Positions 26,630 to 36,356 of a stretch of DNA of 64,000 bases are shown here, in pieces. This stretch comes from UBA6623 sp965248235 (GTDB taxonomy: Bacteria; Acidobacteriota; Terriglobia; Bryobacterales; UBA6623), in NCBI GenBank assembly GCA_965248235.1, contig CBDFIU010000004.1, positions 1,674,001 to 1,738,000 of the forward strand, read 5' to 3'. The stretch's first letter is position 1, and each line of letters starts with the position of its first letter. Below the pieces are notes generated by a model. That model was not told where the DNA came from, made no database searches, and saw only the letters and a list, made by a program, of their open reading frames with translations. The translations under genes were made by a program, and so were the position numbers.

Positions 26630-27904
26630 ATGCCGACACGAATCTTTGACAAGCTCAAGCGCACGATAGCGGGCCAGCCTGTCGCCGACGCCGTTGATCT
26701 CGACGGCGAGATCGTCTTCTCGGTAACGAAAACAACGGCTGACAAGCTGAAGATCAGGCGCAAGAACACCGCCGGAGAGACGGTGGAACAACAGGTGGGC
26801 CTGGGGCCGGGCTACGTCCGCGACGAGCTCTATAGCGGCGACATCGACATCTTGGACACCACTCCCGCGGTGGACATCGCCGTCGACACCTGGACCGGCT
26901 ACCACGAGCTTGAGATCGTCATAGATATCGGCACAGTCGGTTCGGCGCACGCGATCTATGGGCCGCTGAACGTCTTCCGTTTCTCGAAGGCGCTGCTTGA
27001 ATCGCTTCAGGCTCACACGGGCGATGTGGAGTTTCCTGCCTACGCGCGCCGGATCGGAACAGCGACGCAATTCGGGGTCGGCGAGAGCGACCCGGGCGGA
27101 CTCGCCTCCGACGGCAACAATCTCTACATGGTCGGGAGAAACTACCGGCGCTACACCCTTAACGCCACGACCGGCGTAGCATCGAATCCCGGAAGCGCTA
27201 ATTTTGAAGTGAGCAGCCCCAGCACCCCAACGGCGCTGGCCTGGCACGACAGCACGCTGTATCTGGTCCTCGGTAACAAGCTCTACACCCTCAACACAGC
27301 CGGCCGGGCAGCGCTGGTCGGGTACATGAGTGAAACGATACACGGCCTCGCCTCGCTCGGGGGCACGCTTTATGGTGTCTCTCCCAGCAGCAGCCGCAGA
27401 GGCCTCTACAGCATCGACACTTTGCGCGCCACCGCCACGCGCATCGGCAGCGCCACGGACTTCGGGGTGGGCGAGCAGAGCCCCGCGGGTCTCGCCTCGG
27501 ACGGCGCCACGCTCTACATGTTGGGGCGGACGAACAAGAAGCTTTACACCCTCGACACTACCACCGGCGTTGCGACGCCCCTGTCAAGCGCCTCAAACTT
27601 CAACCTTGGCAGCGATGTGGCCGTCACTCCCGCCGGCCTCGCTGTCCACGACGGCGCGTTCTACATGCTCGACGATGCCGAGGACGTGCTCTACCGGGTG
27701 GCGCTCGCCTATTCCGCCGCCGTCATTCCGCTACAGGTGGTGACGGAATTCGGCGACCGCGCCATCCTGGCGCTGGCCCGCCGCTCCGACAACACCCTGG
27801 CGCTGGCGGGAACCCTGCCCGAGGCCGACGCCAGGTCGCTCAAGATCTTCGGCATCAAATACAGCGCCGTGTTCACGGCGGTTGAGGAGGCCATGGATTC
27901 ATGA
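26630..27904 (+). CDS. Phage tail or fibre protein with a beta-propeller-like repeat
   Basis: 424 residues. The N-terminal 140 (DGEIVFSVTKTTADKLKIRR, ELYSGDIDILDTTPAVDIAV) look like a virion attachment domain. The rest contains repeated blades, best seen in RIGTATQFGVGESDPGGLAS with DGNNLYMVGR, and RIGSATDFGVGEQSPAGLAS with DGATLYMLGR, about 140 residues apart, with weaker copies between them. The pattern predicts a propeller or beta-solenoid that could bind a surface receptor. Three bases separate it from the capsid chimera. Virion location is inferred from context. Confidence 0.6.
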   Translation: MPTRIFDKLKRTIAGQPVADAVDLDGEIVFSVTKTTADKLKIRRKNTAGETVEQQVGLGPGYVRDELYSGDIDILDTTPAVDIAVDTWTGYHELEIVIDIGTVGSAHAIYGPLNVFRFSKALLESLQAHTGDVEFPAYARRIGTATQFGVGESDPGGLASDGNNLYMVGRNYRRYTLNATTGVASNPGSANFEVSSPSTPTALAWHDSTLYLVLGNKLYTLNTAGRAALVGYMSETIHGLASLGGTLYGVSPSSSRRGLYSIDTLRATATRIGSATDFGVGEQSPAGLASDGATLYMLGRTNKKLYTLDTTTGVATPLSSASNFNLGSDVAVTPAGLAVHDGAFYMLDDAEDVLYRVALAYSAAVIPLQVVTEFGDRAILALARRSDNTLALAGTLPEADARSLKIFGIKYSAVFTAVEEAMDS

Positions 27905-27935
27905 CAAACCACGACAACGAAAGGGGGTGGCTCCC

Positions 27936-28217
27936 ATGCCGACACAGATCTACCACGTGACCCCAACTCCAACCAATCTGGTGAGCGAGCTGTCGCTGAC
28001 CGCCGGAGACCCTTACATGCTCCAGGTCACCGATCCCTCGCCTTCGCCCTCCGTCGTCAGGCTGCACGAGGCCGCTACCGCCCCGGATCCCTCAGACGGC
28101 GGGCATGTACTCCGGAACCTCGCGCTGGTCGGCATCACGCCGCGGACCGGCGAGGGCCTGTGGTGCTGGGCCGAAGGGCAGGGCCACAGCGTGATCGTGG
28201 TCACGGAGGCGGCCTAA
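27936..28217 (+). CDS. Small phage tail-associated protein
   Basis: 93 residues from the ATG at 27936, preceded by AAAGGGGGTGG. The sequence is beta-rich (YHVTPTPTNLVSELSLTAGD, YMLQVTDPSPSPSVVRLHEA, GEGLWCWAEGQGHSVIVVTE) and resembles small decoration or tail-tip proteins. It has no cysteine pair, signal peptide or membrane segment. Not recognised further. Confidence 0.6.
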   Translation: MPTQIYHVTPTPTNLVSELSLTAGDPYMLQVTDPSPSPSVVRLHEAATAPDPSDGGHVLRNLALVGITPRTGEGLWCWAEGQGHSVIVVTEAA

Positions 28218-28218
28218 T

Positions 28219-29082
28219 ATGCCCATCCATCTCCCATTCGCAAGGCCCGCCGCCGCAGTCCTCGCCGAATTGTTTTCCGCCGATATCGCGCTCCAGGCCA
28301 TCGCCAGCCGGGTATGGCAGGAGGCGGACTTCTACCTGGGCCTCGGGGACGGCAAACCGGGCAACGCAAACGGCAACCGCAGCGAGGCCCGCTACGCCTC
28401 GAACGCGACCGCCGCGCTCACCTCGTCAGACGACGGAGGTTACCGCTTCATCAAAAGCGGCCAGACCGACGGCACACAAAGCTGGGCCGACCTTAAGACC
28501 AATGGCCTCAAGCTCCAGTTCCATCAGAACGACTCGGACGGTAACGATGTCCTGGCGGCCTGGCAGGCGCTCGCCGCCGGTGACTTGGTAACCGCCTATT
28601 TCAGCGCCACCAAGTGGATTGAATACAAGGTCAAGACCGCAGTTGCGACGGCGGACCCCGTGTATGAAATCGTGCTCGACCTTCACGAATACGACGAGTC
28701 GGAGCACACCGACGACCTGACAGCCACGACCGAGGCCACCTTCTACCTCGACCGCGATCTTCCCGGGCGGGCATTTGACGGCGACAGCTGGCTACTGGCT
28801 GAGGTTTCGCGGGGCGTCGCGGCGGACGTTCCCGGGATCGTCAGGTTTCGCGCCAAGACCCTTTACAACGCATCCGCCGCCACGGTGGGCGGCTCGATCG
28901 CCGAGAATCAGGCGGTTTCCATTGATGAGCAGGGCCTCGTCGGTTCGACGGGCTACAAGAACACGGCGGCGGCGTACCTGCTCGGCCGCAGCGTCGCCGA
29001 CCGCCTGCTGGTCTCCTTCGCCACCAGGACCTCCTCACGCGAAGGCGAGAGCGTGCCGTTCACGCTGTCGGCGATGAGGTGA
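28219..29082 (+). CDS. Phage tail protein of unknown function
   Basis: 287 residues, starting one base after the preceding stop and so co-translated. The sequence contains EADFYLGLGDGKPGNANGNR, SWADLKTNGLKLQFHQNDSD and VKTAVATADPVYEIVLDLHE. A beta-rich middle and a small helical end suggest a fibre or tail component. No enzymatic motif is seen. It is the last gene of the structural module; immediately after it lies an IS3 fragment, so downstream phage genes have been lost or displaced. Confidence 0.6.
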   Translation: MPIHLPFARPAAAVLAELFSADIALQAIASRVWQEADFYLGLGDGKPGNANGNRSEARYASNATAALTSSDDGGYRFIKSGQTDGTQSWADLKTNGLKLQFHQNDSDGNDVLAAWQALAAGDLVTAYFSATKWIEYKVKTAVATADPVYEIVLDLHEYDESEHTDDLTATTEATFYLDRDLPGRAFDGDSWLLAEVSRGVAADVPGIVRFRAKTLYNASAATVGGSIAENQAVSIDEQGLVGSTGYKNTAAAYLLGRSVADRLLVSFATRTSSREGESVPFTLSAMR

Positions 29083-29109
29083 GACTCTGACTTGGTTCTA
29101 CAGCGAGGA

Positions 29110-29336
29110 AGCCATGAATCGGGAAACTACGGGATGAGCTGCTGAACATGGAGATCTTCGACACGCTTGGGGAAGCCAAGGTGTTGGTAGAACGCTGGCG
29201 AAGGGATTACAATCAGATCCGGCCTCACAGCGCCTTGGCCTATCGGCCGCCGGCACCAGAGGCCAAACTACCTAGGTCTCAGGCACTGGATCTTATCCCT
29301 TGGAGTGCACTTCAAATGGCTCCGAGTCTAACTTAG
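29110..29336 (+). pseudogene. C-terminal remnant of an IS3-family transposase (OrfB)
   Basis: In one frame the DNA reads GKLRDELLNMEIFDTLGEAK, then VLVERWRRDYNQIRPHSALA and YRPPAPEA. This is the end of the integrase-core domain of IS3-group transposases, with the conserved DEL(L)N and YNxxRPHSAL motifs. The EAMN before GKLRDEL is in another frame (one extra C near 29127), and everything upstream is gone. About 75 residues of a normal 270 or more remain. Between 29337 and 29490 nothing else is recognisable. Confidence 0.85.
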
Positions 29337-29490
29337 AGGGTGGACTCGTTCGTGGGGGCAGGTCAGCTCAGCATCCTCTCAAAAACCAGGTTCCCTCGCC
29401 GCCATGCAACCTATGTTTGGACAAGCCTTGCAGCGTGTTGTGTCCTCGTGTATTCGTCCGAAACGTGAATGTGGTTGTGAAATGGAGTAC

Positions 29491-30651
29491 TTAGTCCGGC
29501 GCCCACCCGTAAGCAGACATCATGACGTGAAACAGATGGGTATTCGGGAAAAACCCGTGCACTCTTTCAGCGCCTGGTCCCTGAGCGAGAACCAACACTT
29601 CTTCGGCGGTGTGTTTCCCCACGACGGCCATGGAAGGCAAAATGTCTTCCCCCTTCACTGCGCTAAGAGGGAAATGCAGATCATACGAATGGTCAGCCGT
29701 AAACAAGATCAACGTTTGAGTCCCTTTCATGCGCTCCGCGGTTCGGCGGATGATCTCATCGAAACGCACCATCAGATCGAGGGACTTGCGGATGTCGGTG
29801 TAGTGGTTGTTCGACTCGACCATCAGAAAAAACCCGTTGGAGTTACGTTCGAGGATTGTAAGAGCCGTGTCAGCGGCTTGGGCGAGGTCAAAGTCCTGAG
29901 GCTCTTTCCCAAATAGAGCCACCAGGCGGTCCGTCCCCGCGTCGGCCCCGCCTAGGTTGTCGGGCCGGTCGAGGAACTTGTAGCCCCGCGCAGCGAGCTT
30001 AGCCGCAACGTCGAATCCGATCTCCGAGGTCTGCGTCATGATGGGCTCACGTCCGGGACCGATCACAACATCCACTCCATCCCCGAAGCGCGGGTGGACG
30101 ATTTGAGAGAAGACCTCTCCCCACTTTCTGCGATCGTTGCTGTGCGCATAACAGGCCGCCGGTGTCGCATCCGTAATGGGGCTGTTGGAGACCACGCCGG
30201 TAGCTAGGCCGCGCTCTTCCGCGTACTCCAGAATCGTTTTCAGCGGCGTCCCGTCGCGGATGCCGCGCTCGCTGTCAGGGCCTTGCGAAACAACACCGGT
30301 GTGAGTTTTTTGACCCGTAACGATGGCCGTCATGCCGGCAGCCGAGTCGGTGTTCCAGGTGGATGCCGCTGACGTTTCCGACAAACCAACGTGAGGCATG
30401 GAGTGGATGTAGAAGGCCTGCGGTTTCCCGTGACCAAAGACGCTGGCGGCGTGGACCGTAGCAACTCCTGTGCCGTCGCCGAGGAATAGGATGACATTCT
30501 TTGCGTCTTCCTCGGCAGGGGGGGGGCGCTCAATGGTGACGTTGTTCGCTTGTGTCTCGGGAGGGGTGTACCGCTGAACCGGCTGTTGGCCGTTGCCGCA
30601 GCCCCAAGCCCCAATCAAAACGAGCGCAGCGATCGAAATTGCAAACCTCAC
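29491..30651 (-). CDS. Alkaline phosphatase (PhoA family), lipoprotein
   Basis: About 386 residues from the GTG at 30651, chosen because AAGGTGA lies just upstream and because it gives a short lipoprotein signal (RFAISIAALVLIGAWGCGNG). Longer in-frame starts reach 30837 but lack a signal. The phosphatase core is clear: AKNVILFLGDGTGVATVHAA (metal Asp), STWNTDSAAGMTAIVTGQKT (nucleophile Ser in TDSAA), LMVESNNHYTDIRKSLD and LILFTADHSYDLHF (metal ligands). It releases phosphate from monoesters outside the cytoplasm. It is bracketed by an IS3 fragment and an IS1380-family transposase within the phage-flanked block, so it probably came in as cargo. Confidence 0.88.
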   Translation of the reverse strand: MRFAISIAALVLIGAWGCGNGQQPVQRYTPPETQANNVTIERPPPAEEDAKNVILFLGDGTGVATVHAASVFGHGKPQAFYIHSMPHVGLSETSAASTWNTDSAAGMTAIVTGQKTHTGVVSQGPDSERGIRDGTPLKTILEYAEERGLATGVVSNSPITDATPAACYAHSNDRRKWGEVFSQIVHPRFGDGVDVVIGPGREPIMTQTSEIGFDVAAKLAARGYKFLDRPDNLGGADAGTDRLVALFGKEPQDFDLAQAADTALTILERNSNGFFLMVESNNHYTDIRKSLDLMVRFDEIIRRTAERMKGTQTLILFTADHSYDLHFPLSAVKGEDILPSMAVVGKHTAEEVLVLAQGPGAERVHGFFPNTHLFHVMMSAYGWAPD

Positions 30652-30746
30652 GAAGATCACCTTACCCAGAATTTCCAATTTGGAACTCCGACTCCAACAT
30701 GGTACTCGCTCTCTTCTCCTGAATGCAACGACTTTGCCCCGTAAGG

Positions 30747-30783
30747 CAGGCCACGACGGCATCCGAAGGGGTCCCGTGGCCTG
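30747..30783. repeat. 9-bp perfect inverted repeat near the IS1380-type transposase
   Basis: CAGGCCACG at 30747-30755 and CGTGGCCTG at 30775-30783 form a stable stem with a 19-base loop. It lies 108 bases beyond the transposase stop. It may belong to the end of the IS1380-type element or act as a terminator without a T-run. I could not match it to the other side of the transposase. Confidence 0.45.
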
Positions 30784-30890
30784 TTCTTGTCGTCCGGTGA
30801 GCCCGTCTCGCTGCGGCTCAGCCAATTGGTCGCACACCCCTCCGACCCTCCTTCCTCAACGCCCAGATTTCCTACCCGAAAGGGAGGGCC

Positions 30891-32222
30891 CTAACCACCC
30901 GGCACAGGCAGCGCCCAGATCCGACGCAGCATGTCGCCGAACAGCCTGCGGTTCAGATGGCCTTCGGCCAGCAGCAGCCAGTAATACCGCGCGTGCTTGA
31001 CCAGCCGACCGCCGGTCTTCATCAACCTGTGTTGCAAGCTCGTCAGCGACCAACTCTTGATGCTGTGCGGCAGTCCGAGCCGCCGCCACAAGTTGCCCAG
31101 GTTGTAGGCCAGCACGCTGAGCTGCAGTCGCACTTCGTTGGCCCGGAAGCGATGGCACGACAGCCTTGTCCAATGCGTGGCCTGTTTGCCTTCCTTGATC
31201 CACTGCTCCGCCGTGCCGCGCTTGTTGTAGAAGCGCACCACCGAGCGGCTTGGCAAGCTCATGCTCGTCACGATGAATCCGACCCGCGGGAACAGCTCGC
31301 CCTGGTGATGCTCGACCTTGGCGACGATCCGCCTCGCCTTCCACCAACTCTCCGCCTGATAGCGAAAACTCTTGTAGCGCACCAAGGGCTTCCGGGAGGG
31401 CCTTCCCGGCGGCCGAAACAAGATGTCTTCGATCTCCAATTCCAAGCTCTTGTTGGCCGGAATGCGAATGGCGTACTGTACTCCGCGTTCCTCCGAAGAC
31501 TCATAAATCTCCGGCTTAGCAAAGGCCGCATCGCCCCGGAAGGTGACCTGTTTGCCCGCAGCCTGTTGGCGCTCAATCTCCGGCAGCAGCAACTCGTTCC
31601 AGTCCTCAGCGCTGTGCACGTTGCCTGGACGCAGCTTCGCCGCCAGACAATCACCATGCTGGTTGAACAACAACAACGGGTGGTAGCAGACCGACTCGAA
31701 GTGCCCGTTGTAGGCACTGCCTTCCTGTTGGCCATGGACCGGACTCTCGGTGGAGTCCATGTCCAGAACGACCCGCTCGGAGTCGTCGAACGCCTCCGCT
31801 TGCCCGACCAGCTCTCGGTTCAGCGCCATCAGCCCCAGCAGGTTCTCTTCGCTCGCCAGCATCTCCGTCTCGAAGCCGTGCAGCGTCGAGGTTAAGGCCG
31901 CACCGCGATCCCAGATCTTCTGCGAGCCGATCAGCCGAAACGTCGGATCGATCGAAACCCGCTCGGCGTCGTTGAGGTCCTCGTAGCCTGCCAAGCGGCT
32001 GTAGACCGACTGCCGCAACAGATCAGCGAGCGTGAACTGCTTGTTGGTGCCTTGCCGGGAGTCGCTGAGATGCTCGTCAATCAGTTCTCCGAGAGCGAGC
32101 CGTTCGTCCAGTTCGCGAACCAAAATCAGGCCACCGTCGGAAGTGACGTGAGATCCCTGGAAATCGACTTTCAACGAGCCGTTGAAACTTAGCTGGAATG
32201 GCTTGGTTTGTTTTTCACCCAT
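30891..32222 (-). CDS. IS1380-family transposase
   Basis: 443 residues, full family length. The N-terminus has LSFNGSLKVDFQGSHVTSDG and GLILVRELDERLALGELI. The DDE core includes RVVLDMDSTESPVHGQQEG (first Asp), VTFRGDAAFAKPEIYE (second Asp) and YNKRGTAEQWIKEGKQA (Glu), then FRANEVRLQLSVLAYNLGNL. All look intact. The boundaries of the element are not secure: the right side has AGCGGGCTCTAGCCCCTATG near 32260, but I found no matching inverted copy on the left, so only the gene is annotated. About 125 bases separate its start from the next frame. Confidence 0.92.
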   Translation of the reverse strand: MGEKQTKPFQLSFNGSLKVDFQGSHVTSDGGLILVRELDERLALGELIDEHLSDSRQGTNKQFTLADLLRQSVYSRLAGYEDLNDAERVSIDPTFRLIGSQKIWDRGAALTSTLHGFETEMLASEENLLGLMALNRELVGQAEAFDDSERVVLDMDSTESPVHGQQEGSAYNGHFESVCYHPLLLFNQHGDCLAAKLRPGNVHSAEDWNELLLPEIERQQAAGKQVTFRGDAAFAKPEIYESSEERGVQYAIRIPANKSLELEIEDILFRPPGRPSRKPLVRYKSFRYQAESWWKARRIVAKVEHHQGELFPRVGFIVTSMSLPSRSVVRFYNKRGTAEQWIKEGKQATHWTRLSCHRFRANEVRLQLSVLAYNLGNLWRRLGLPHSIKSWSLTSLQHRLMKTGGRLVKHARYYWLLLAEGHLNRRLFGDMLRRIWALPVPGG

Positions 32223-32609
32223 TGGGTGTTGGCCTCCATGGCATCCTCAGCGGGCTCTAGCCCCTATGAATAAAGACGCTGAAGGCCGCTGGAAGGTCGG
32301 GATGTCAAACATCAAATTGAAAATGCGGGTGAATACACCTAGGGCTCTCAGGGGTTAGAAGTGGATTCACCCGAAATGGCCTCTATCTCCTCTTTAAGTT
32401 TCTGCAGCACCGCCTCGTCTGGTACAACATTTTCCGTATGACCGACTGATGTGTGAATTTGGACTCGCAGTTTCTTCAGTGACTTGTCTGAAAACCCTTC
32501 TTCCGCGAGGTGGCCAGCAAGTTCTCTTATCGTCTGACCTGACCATCCCGCAAGACTGGAGCTCTCAAGAATGAACACGCCTGTTTCGCCATACTCCAGT
32601 TTCTTCCCA

Positions 32610-33645
32610 GATGGGTATTTACTTGACTCAGGTGACCACAAGATGTAGGATCGGGGAAATGGAAGATTATCCTCGGAATCTGGCCGAGTTCGAGGCGCGT
32701 TTCGCCACCGAGCAGGCCTGTCGAGAGTATCTGTGTCAACTCCGCTGGCCGGAGGGTTTTCGTTGTCCGCGATGCGGGCACGACAAAGCGTGGGCGGTGC
32801 GGACAGCGCTGCTGGAGTGCGCCGGCTGCGGGCATCAAGCTTCTCCAACGGCGGGCACAATATTTCAAGACACCCGCCAACCCCTCCAGAGTTGGTTTCG
32901 AGCCATGTGGTGGCTCACGAGCCAGAAGAACGGGGCGAGCGCGCTGGGCTTGCAGCGGGTGTTGGGCCTGGGCAGCTACAAAACGGCCTGGACTTGGTTG
33001 CATAAGCTCCGGCGCGCCATGGTGCGGCCCGGACGCGATCGGCTCAGCGGGCGCGTGGAGGTTGACGAGACTTACTTAGGAGGCTTGGAGGAGGGCGTGC
33101 GCGGTCGCCAAACCGACGCTAAGGCGCTGATTGTAGTAGCGGCCGAGGAAGATGGTGCCGGCATCGGGCGGGTTCGGATACGCACCATTCCCAACGCCTC
33201 CGGGGACAGCTTGATGGCCTTCGTCGGCGAGTCGATCGAACCCGGCAGCGTGGTCCATACCGACGGTTGGCTGGGATACGAACCGCTCGAAGGCGACGGC
33301 TATCGCCACGAGGTGAGCTACCTGGAGGGGCAACCGGCGCGCGCCTCGAAACTGCTCCCCCGGGTGCACCGCGTGGTGTCGTTAGTGAAGCGCTGGATAC
33401 TGGGCACGCATCAAGGAGCGGTCAGTCACGAGCATCTCGACTCCTACCTCGACGAATTCGCCTTCCGCTTCAGCCGCCGCAAGTCCAGAAGTCGAGGCAA
33501 GCTCTTTTACCGCCTGGTTCAACAGGCCGTCGCCGTGCCACCGGCACCCTACAAATCGCTGGTCGGAGGCACCGCGACACGCGCTACGGACGACCACAAC
33601 ATGTAGGGGCTATTTCCCAATACCTGAGTCAAGTAAATACCCATC
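32610..33645 (+). mobile_element. ISXO2-like (IS1595 family) insertion sequence, copy 1
   Basis: 1036 bp with 24-bp perfect terminal inverted repeats (GATGGGTATTTACTTGACTC then AGGT). The target duplication TCTTCCCA is exact at 32602-32609 and 33646-33653. Both ends also carry the direct motif GACCACAA(G/C)ATGTAGG just inside the inverted repeat, likely a transposase-binding site. It differs from the other copies at 33473 (G instead of A). It interrupts the 188-residue membrane-protein gene. Confidence 0.96.
32659..33606 (+). CDS. ISXO2-like transposase, copy 1
   Basis: 315 residues from the ATG at 32659, preceded by GGGGAA; an earlier in-frame ATG lies within the terminal repeat. The N-terminal zinc ribbon is FRCPRCGHDKAW and then LLECAGCGHQASPT. 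The ISXO2 DDE domain has SGRVEVDETYLGGLEEGVRG, GSVVHTDGWLGYEPL and SHEHLDSYLDEFAFRFSRRK. The last motif is FRFNRR in the three other copies and FRFSRR here, a change next to the third catalytic acid that could affect activity. Confidence 0.93.
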   Translation: MEDYPRNLAEFEARFATEQACREYLCQLRWPEGFRCPRCGHDKAWAVRTALLECAGCGHQASPTAGTIFQDTRQPLQSWFRAMWWLTSQKNGASALGLQRVLGLGSYKTAWTWLHKLRRAMVRPGRDRLSGRVEVDETYLGGLEEGVRGRQTDAKALIVVAAEEDGAGIGRVRIRTIPNASGDSLMAFVGESIEPGSVVHTDGWLGYEPLEGDGYRHEVSYLEGQPARASKLLPRVHRVVSLVKRWILGTHQGAVSHEHLDSYLDEFAFRFSRRKSRSRGKLFYRLVQQAVAVPPAPYKSLVGGTATRATDDHNM

Positions 33646-35101
33646 TCTTCCCAAATCGATGCGGCGATGATGGCGCAAGCTCATGCAAGTAGTGCCGTTC
33701 GCTCTTGCCTCTACCAATGCGCCAGCTTGTGCTATTGATAGTTACCGTCCGGTCACCTATCTTTGTGACGTCAAGCACTAGACTTCTTATTGCTACGTGA
33801 TCAACGACACTGCGCAAAAAACTCGCTCTTGCCTTTAGCGGCACTCCTTCGGAACGCCGAGCCAGCCACAGCGCTACAAGGGCAGCGAAAATTGTCCCAA
33901 TAGCTGCCAGCCAACTTCCTGCGGCCACGGCGATCTGGATCCATTGATCAAATGACATTCTTATGGGCCTCCCTAAGGCTCGATCGGTCCCGCCTCAGCC
34001 GCCGCCTCTTCCGGGTGGAGAAATGGTTGTGCTTCGCCGGGTGAGGGTATAGACTGGTGCCGTCAGAGCAGCCAAATCGGAAATCCTGATGAACAGCGTT
34101 GACCTCAACCTCCTAAAATACTACGCGAAACTGCGGGAGCACCGCTGTGGAATTGCGGAAGGCATACGAGTGATAGCCTTCCGCAACATGGACCACCTAT
34201 CTCGAACCATCCTACAGTTGGGCATAACCGATCTCTCGGAAGAAGCATCTCGCAACAGTATACTCAACAAAATGCTGGAAGACCAAGGATTGCACAGCAA
34301 CCACATGAACCGCTGGCTCCTGCAAGCAGCAACATGGGTGCCGTGGGAAATATACATGTGCCTACTCGACGCGGAGATCGATAACTACAAAAGGATCTCG
34401 GACAAGCACCCCTCCCTCACGTACGAACCTTTGGAGGACTACTTTCTGTCTCATCCTTCTGTGGTCACATCCCGAAGGAAAGCTCGACACTCCCTCCTGC
34501 ATCCTCTGAAGGAGACGACCTATGAAGAAAATCTTCATCAGTTTATGAATAATGCACGGAAAAGTTCGGCAGACCCTAAGATCTATTTGGTCCGATTGCA
34601 GAATCTTATCGACGAATACTTGGAGTGGTTTCAAGAGACTCTGAGAACATCGCTCGCCGACGAAATATCGAGACAGTCATATAAGGAAGTGTTTGAATTC
34701 AAACGAAGGCACATCCAAAGGGTGACTGATATTATCGACAAGACCACGGACGCCGATACAAAGGCAGCAATCACAAGTTGGCTGGACGGGTTTTTAGAAT
34801 CCAGCGAATCGCTTCCTCTAAGTGTCGAACCTGACTATGAGTTAACAACAGCGCAGCGGCGGACATTGTCTCAATGGGAAGAGGCAGTCGACATACTCGG
34901 TCAAGCTCTTCCAGAACGTCCTTATTCATCCAGCCAAGGTTCCGTTCAGACCCCGATACACAAAGAGTTGTCATCTTTCCTGTCTAGCCCGGCGAGAAAG
35001 GACCAGCCAGCGTGGACCGGACAGGTGCTTCCCGAATACCTACAAGGGAAACGGTCTGGATATATCGGCCTCCTATTTCGGTCATTCATAATACTCAATG
35101 A

Positions 35102-36136
35102 GATGGGTATTTACTTGACTCAGGTGACCACAAGATGTAGGATCGGGGAAATGGAAGATTATCCTCGGAATCTGGCCGAGTTCGAGGCGCGTTTCGCCAC
35201 CGAGCAGGCCTGTCGAGAGTATCTGTGTCAACTCCGCTGGCCGGAGGGTTTTCGTTGTCCGCGATGCGGGCACGACAAAGCGTGGGCGGTGCGGACAGCG
35301 CTGCTGGAGTGCGCCGGCTGCGGGCATCAAGCTTCTCCAACGGCGGGCACAATATTTCAAGACACCCGCCAACCCCTCCAGAGTTGGTTTCGAGCCATGT
35401 GGTGGCTCACGAGCCAGAAGAACGGGGCGAGCGCGCTGGGCTTGCAGCGGGTGTTGGGCCTGGGCAGCTACAAAACGGCCTGGACTTGGTTGCATAAGCT
35501 CCGGCGCGCCATGGTGCGGCCCGGACGCGATCGGCTCAGCGGGCGCGTGGAGGTTGACGAGACTTACTTAGGAGGCTTGGAGGAGGGCGTGCGCGGTCGC
35601 CAAACCGACGCTAAGGCGCTGATTGTAGTAGCGGCCGAGGAAGATGGTGCCGGCATCGGGCGGGTTCGGATACGCACCATTCCCAACGCCTCCGGGGACA
35701 GCTTGATGGCCTTCGTCGGCGAGTCGATCGAACCCGGCAGCGTGGTCCATACCGACGGTTGGCTGGGATACGAACCGCTCGAAGGCGACGGCTATCGCCA
35801 CGAGGTGAGCTACCTGGAGGGGCAACCGGCGCGCGCCTCGAAACTGCTCCCCCGGGTGCACCGCGTGGTGTCGTTAGTGAAGCGCTGGATACTGGGCACG
35901 CATCAAGGAGCGGTCAGTCACGAGCATCTCGACTCCTACCTCGACGAATTCGCCTTCCGCTTCAACCGCCGCAAGTCCAGAAGTCGAGGCAAGCTCTTTT
36001 ACCGCCTGGTTCAACAGGCCGTCGCCGTGCCACCGGCACCCTACAAATCGCGGTCGGAGGCACCGCGACACGCGCTACGGACGACCACAACATGTAGGGG
36101 CTATTTCCCAATACCTGAGTCAAGTAAATACCCATC
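35102..36136 (+). mobile_element. ISXO2-like insertion sequence, copy 2
   Basis: 1035 bp, one base shorter than the others because a T is missing after 36051. Ends are the same inverted repeats. The duplication CTCAATGA is exact at 35094-35101 and 36137-36144. It lies at about codon 338 of the 487-residue gene, in the same orientation and frame, so the host gene reads straight into the transposase. Confidence 0.96.
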
Positions 36137-36227
36137 CTCAATGAATCCTACACGGCAATCGTTGATGACCTCGATTCCAGGTTCCCTGGTATGTCCCGTG
36201 CGGAGGTCGTCAGTAGAGATGATTTGA
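35151..36227 (+). pseudogene. ISXO2-like transposase, copy 2, C-terminus frameshifted
   Basis: Identical to the other copies up to APYKS, where the single missing base near 36051 changes the frame. The native end (LVGGTATRATDDHNM) is replaced by a tail that runs out of the element into host-gene DNA and stops at 36227. The zinc ribbon and all three DDE motifs (VDET, HTDG, DEFAFRFNRR) are unaffected, so activity may persist. Upstream the frame is continuous with the split 487-residue gene, giving a 712-codon fused frame. Confidence 0.85.
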
Positions 36228-36356
36228 TGCAAGAATTCGTGCGCCAGACGCTGTCCATGGAAACTGTGAGGGACTACCAGCGGGCCGCACTGCTGGCATC
36301 CTCAAGTAGAGTATGTATTGCTCTTCTTGCGGAGCCTCTAAATCAATATAAGAAGA

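Larger units (their letters stand above)
32348..33958 (-). pseudogene. 188-residue membrane-anchored protein split by an ISXO2-like insertion
   Basis: The gene starts at 33958 on the minus strand. The N-terminus has one membrane helix (IAVAAGSWLAAIGTIFAALV and ALWLARR), then SFLRSVVDHVAIRSLVLDVT and VTINSTSWRIGRG, a beta-rich domain. At about codon 102 the ISXO2-like copy at 32610-33645 interrupts it. Removing that copy and one TCTTCCCA duplication (1044 bases, a multiple of three) rejoins SPHRFGK to KLEYGETGVFILESSSLAGW with no frame change, ending at 32348. Similar anchored proteins with this start are common and uncharacterised. It is divergent from the 487-residue gene (131 bases between starts), suggesting a functional pair. 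Confidence 0.85.

Noticed and set aside
25853..27343. A 496-codon minus-strand frame opposite capsid and fibre genes
   Set aside because: It is a shadow frame; the plus-strand genes have ribosome sites, family motifs and tight spacing.
31000..32300. Defined ends and target duplication for the IS1380-type element
   Set aside because: The palindromic GGGCTCTAGCCC on the right had no convincing partner on the left, so only the transposase gene is called.
34089..36227. A single 712-codon open frame fusing a helical protein to a transposase
   Set aside because: The 8-bp duplications and terminal repeats at 35102 and 36136 show that it is an IS inserted in frame, not a genuine fusion protein.
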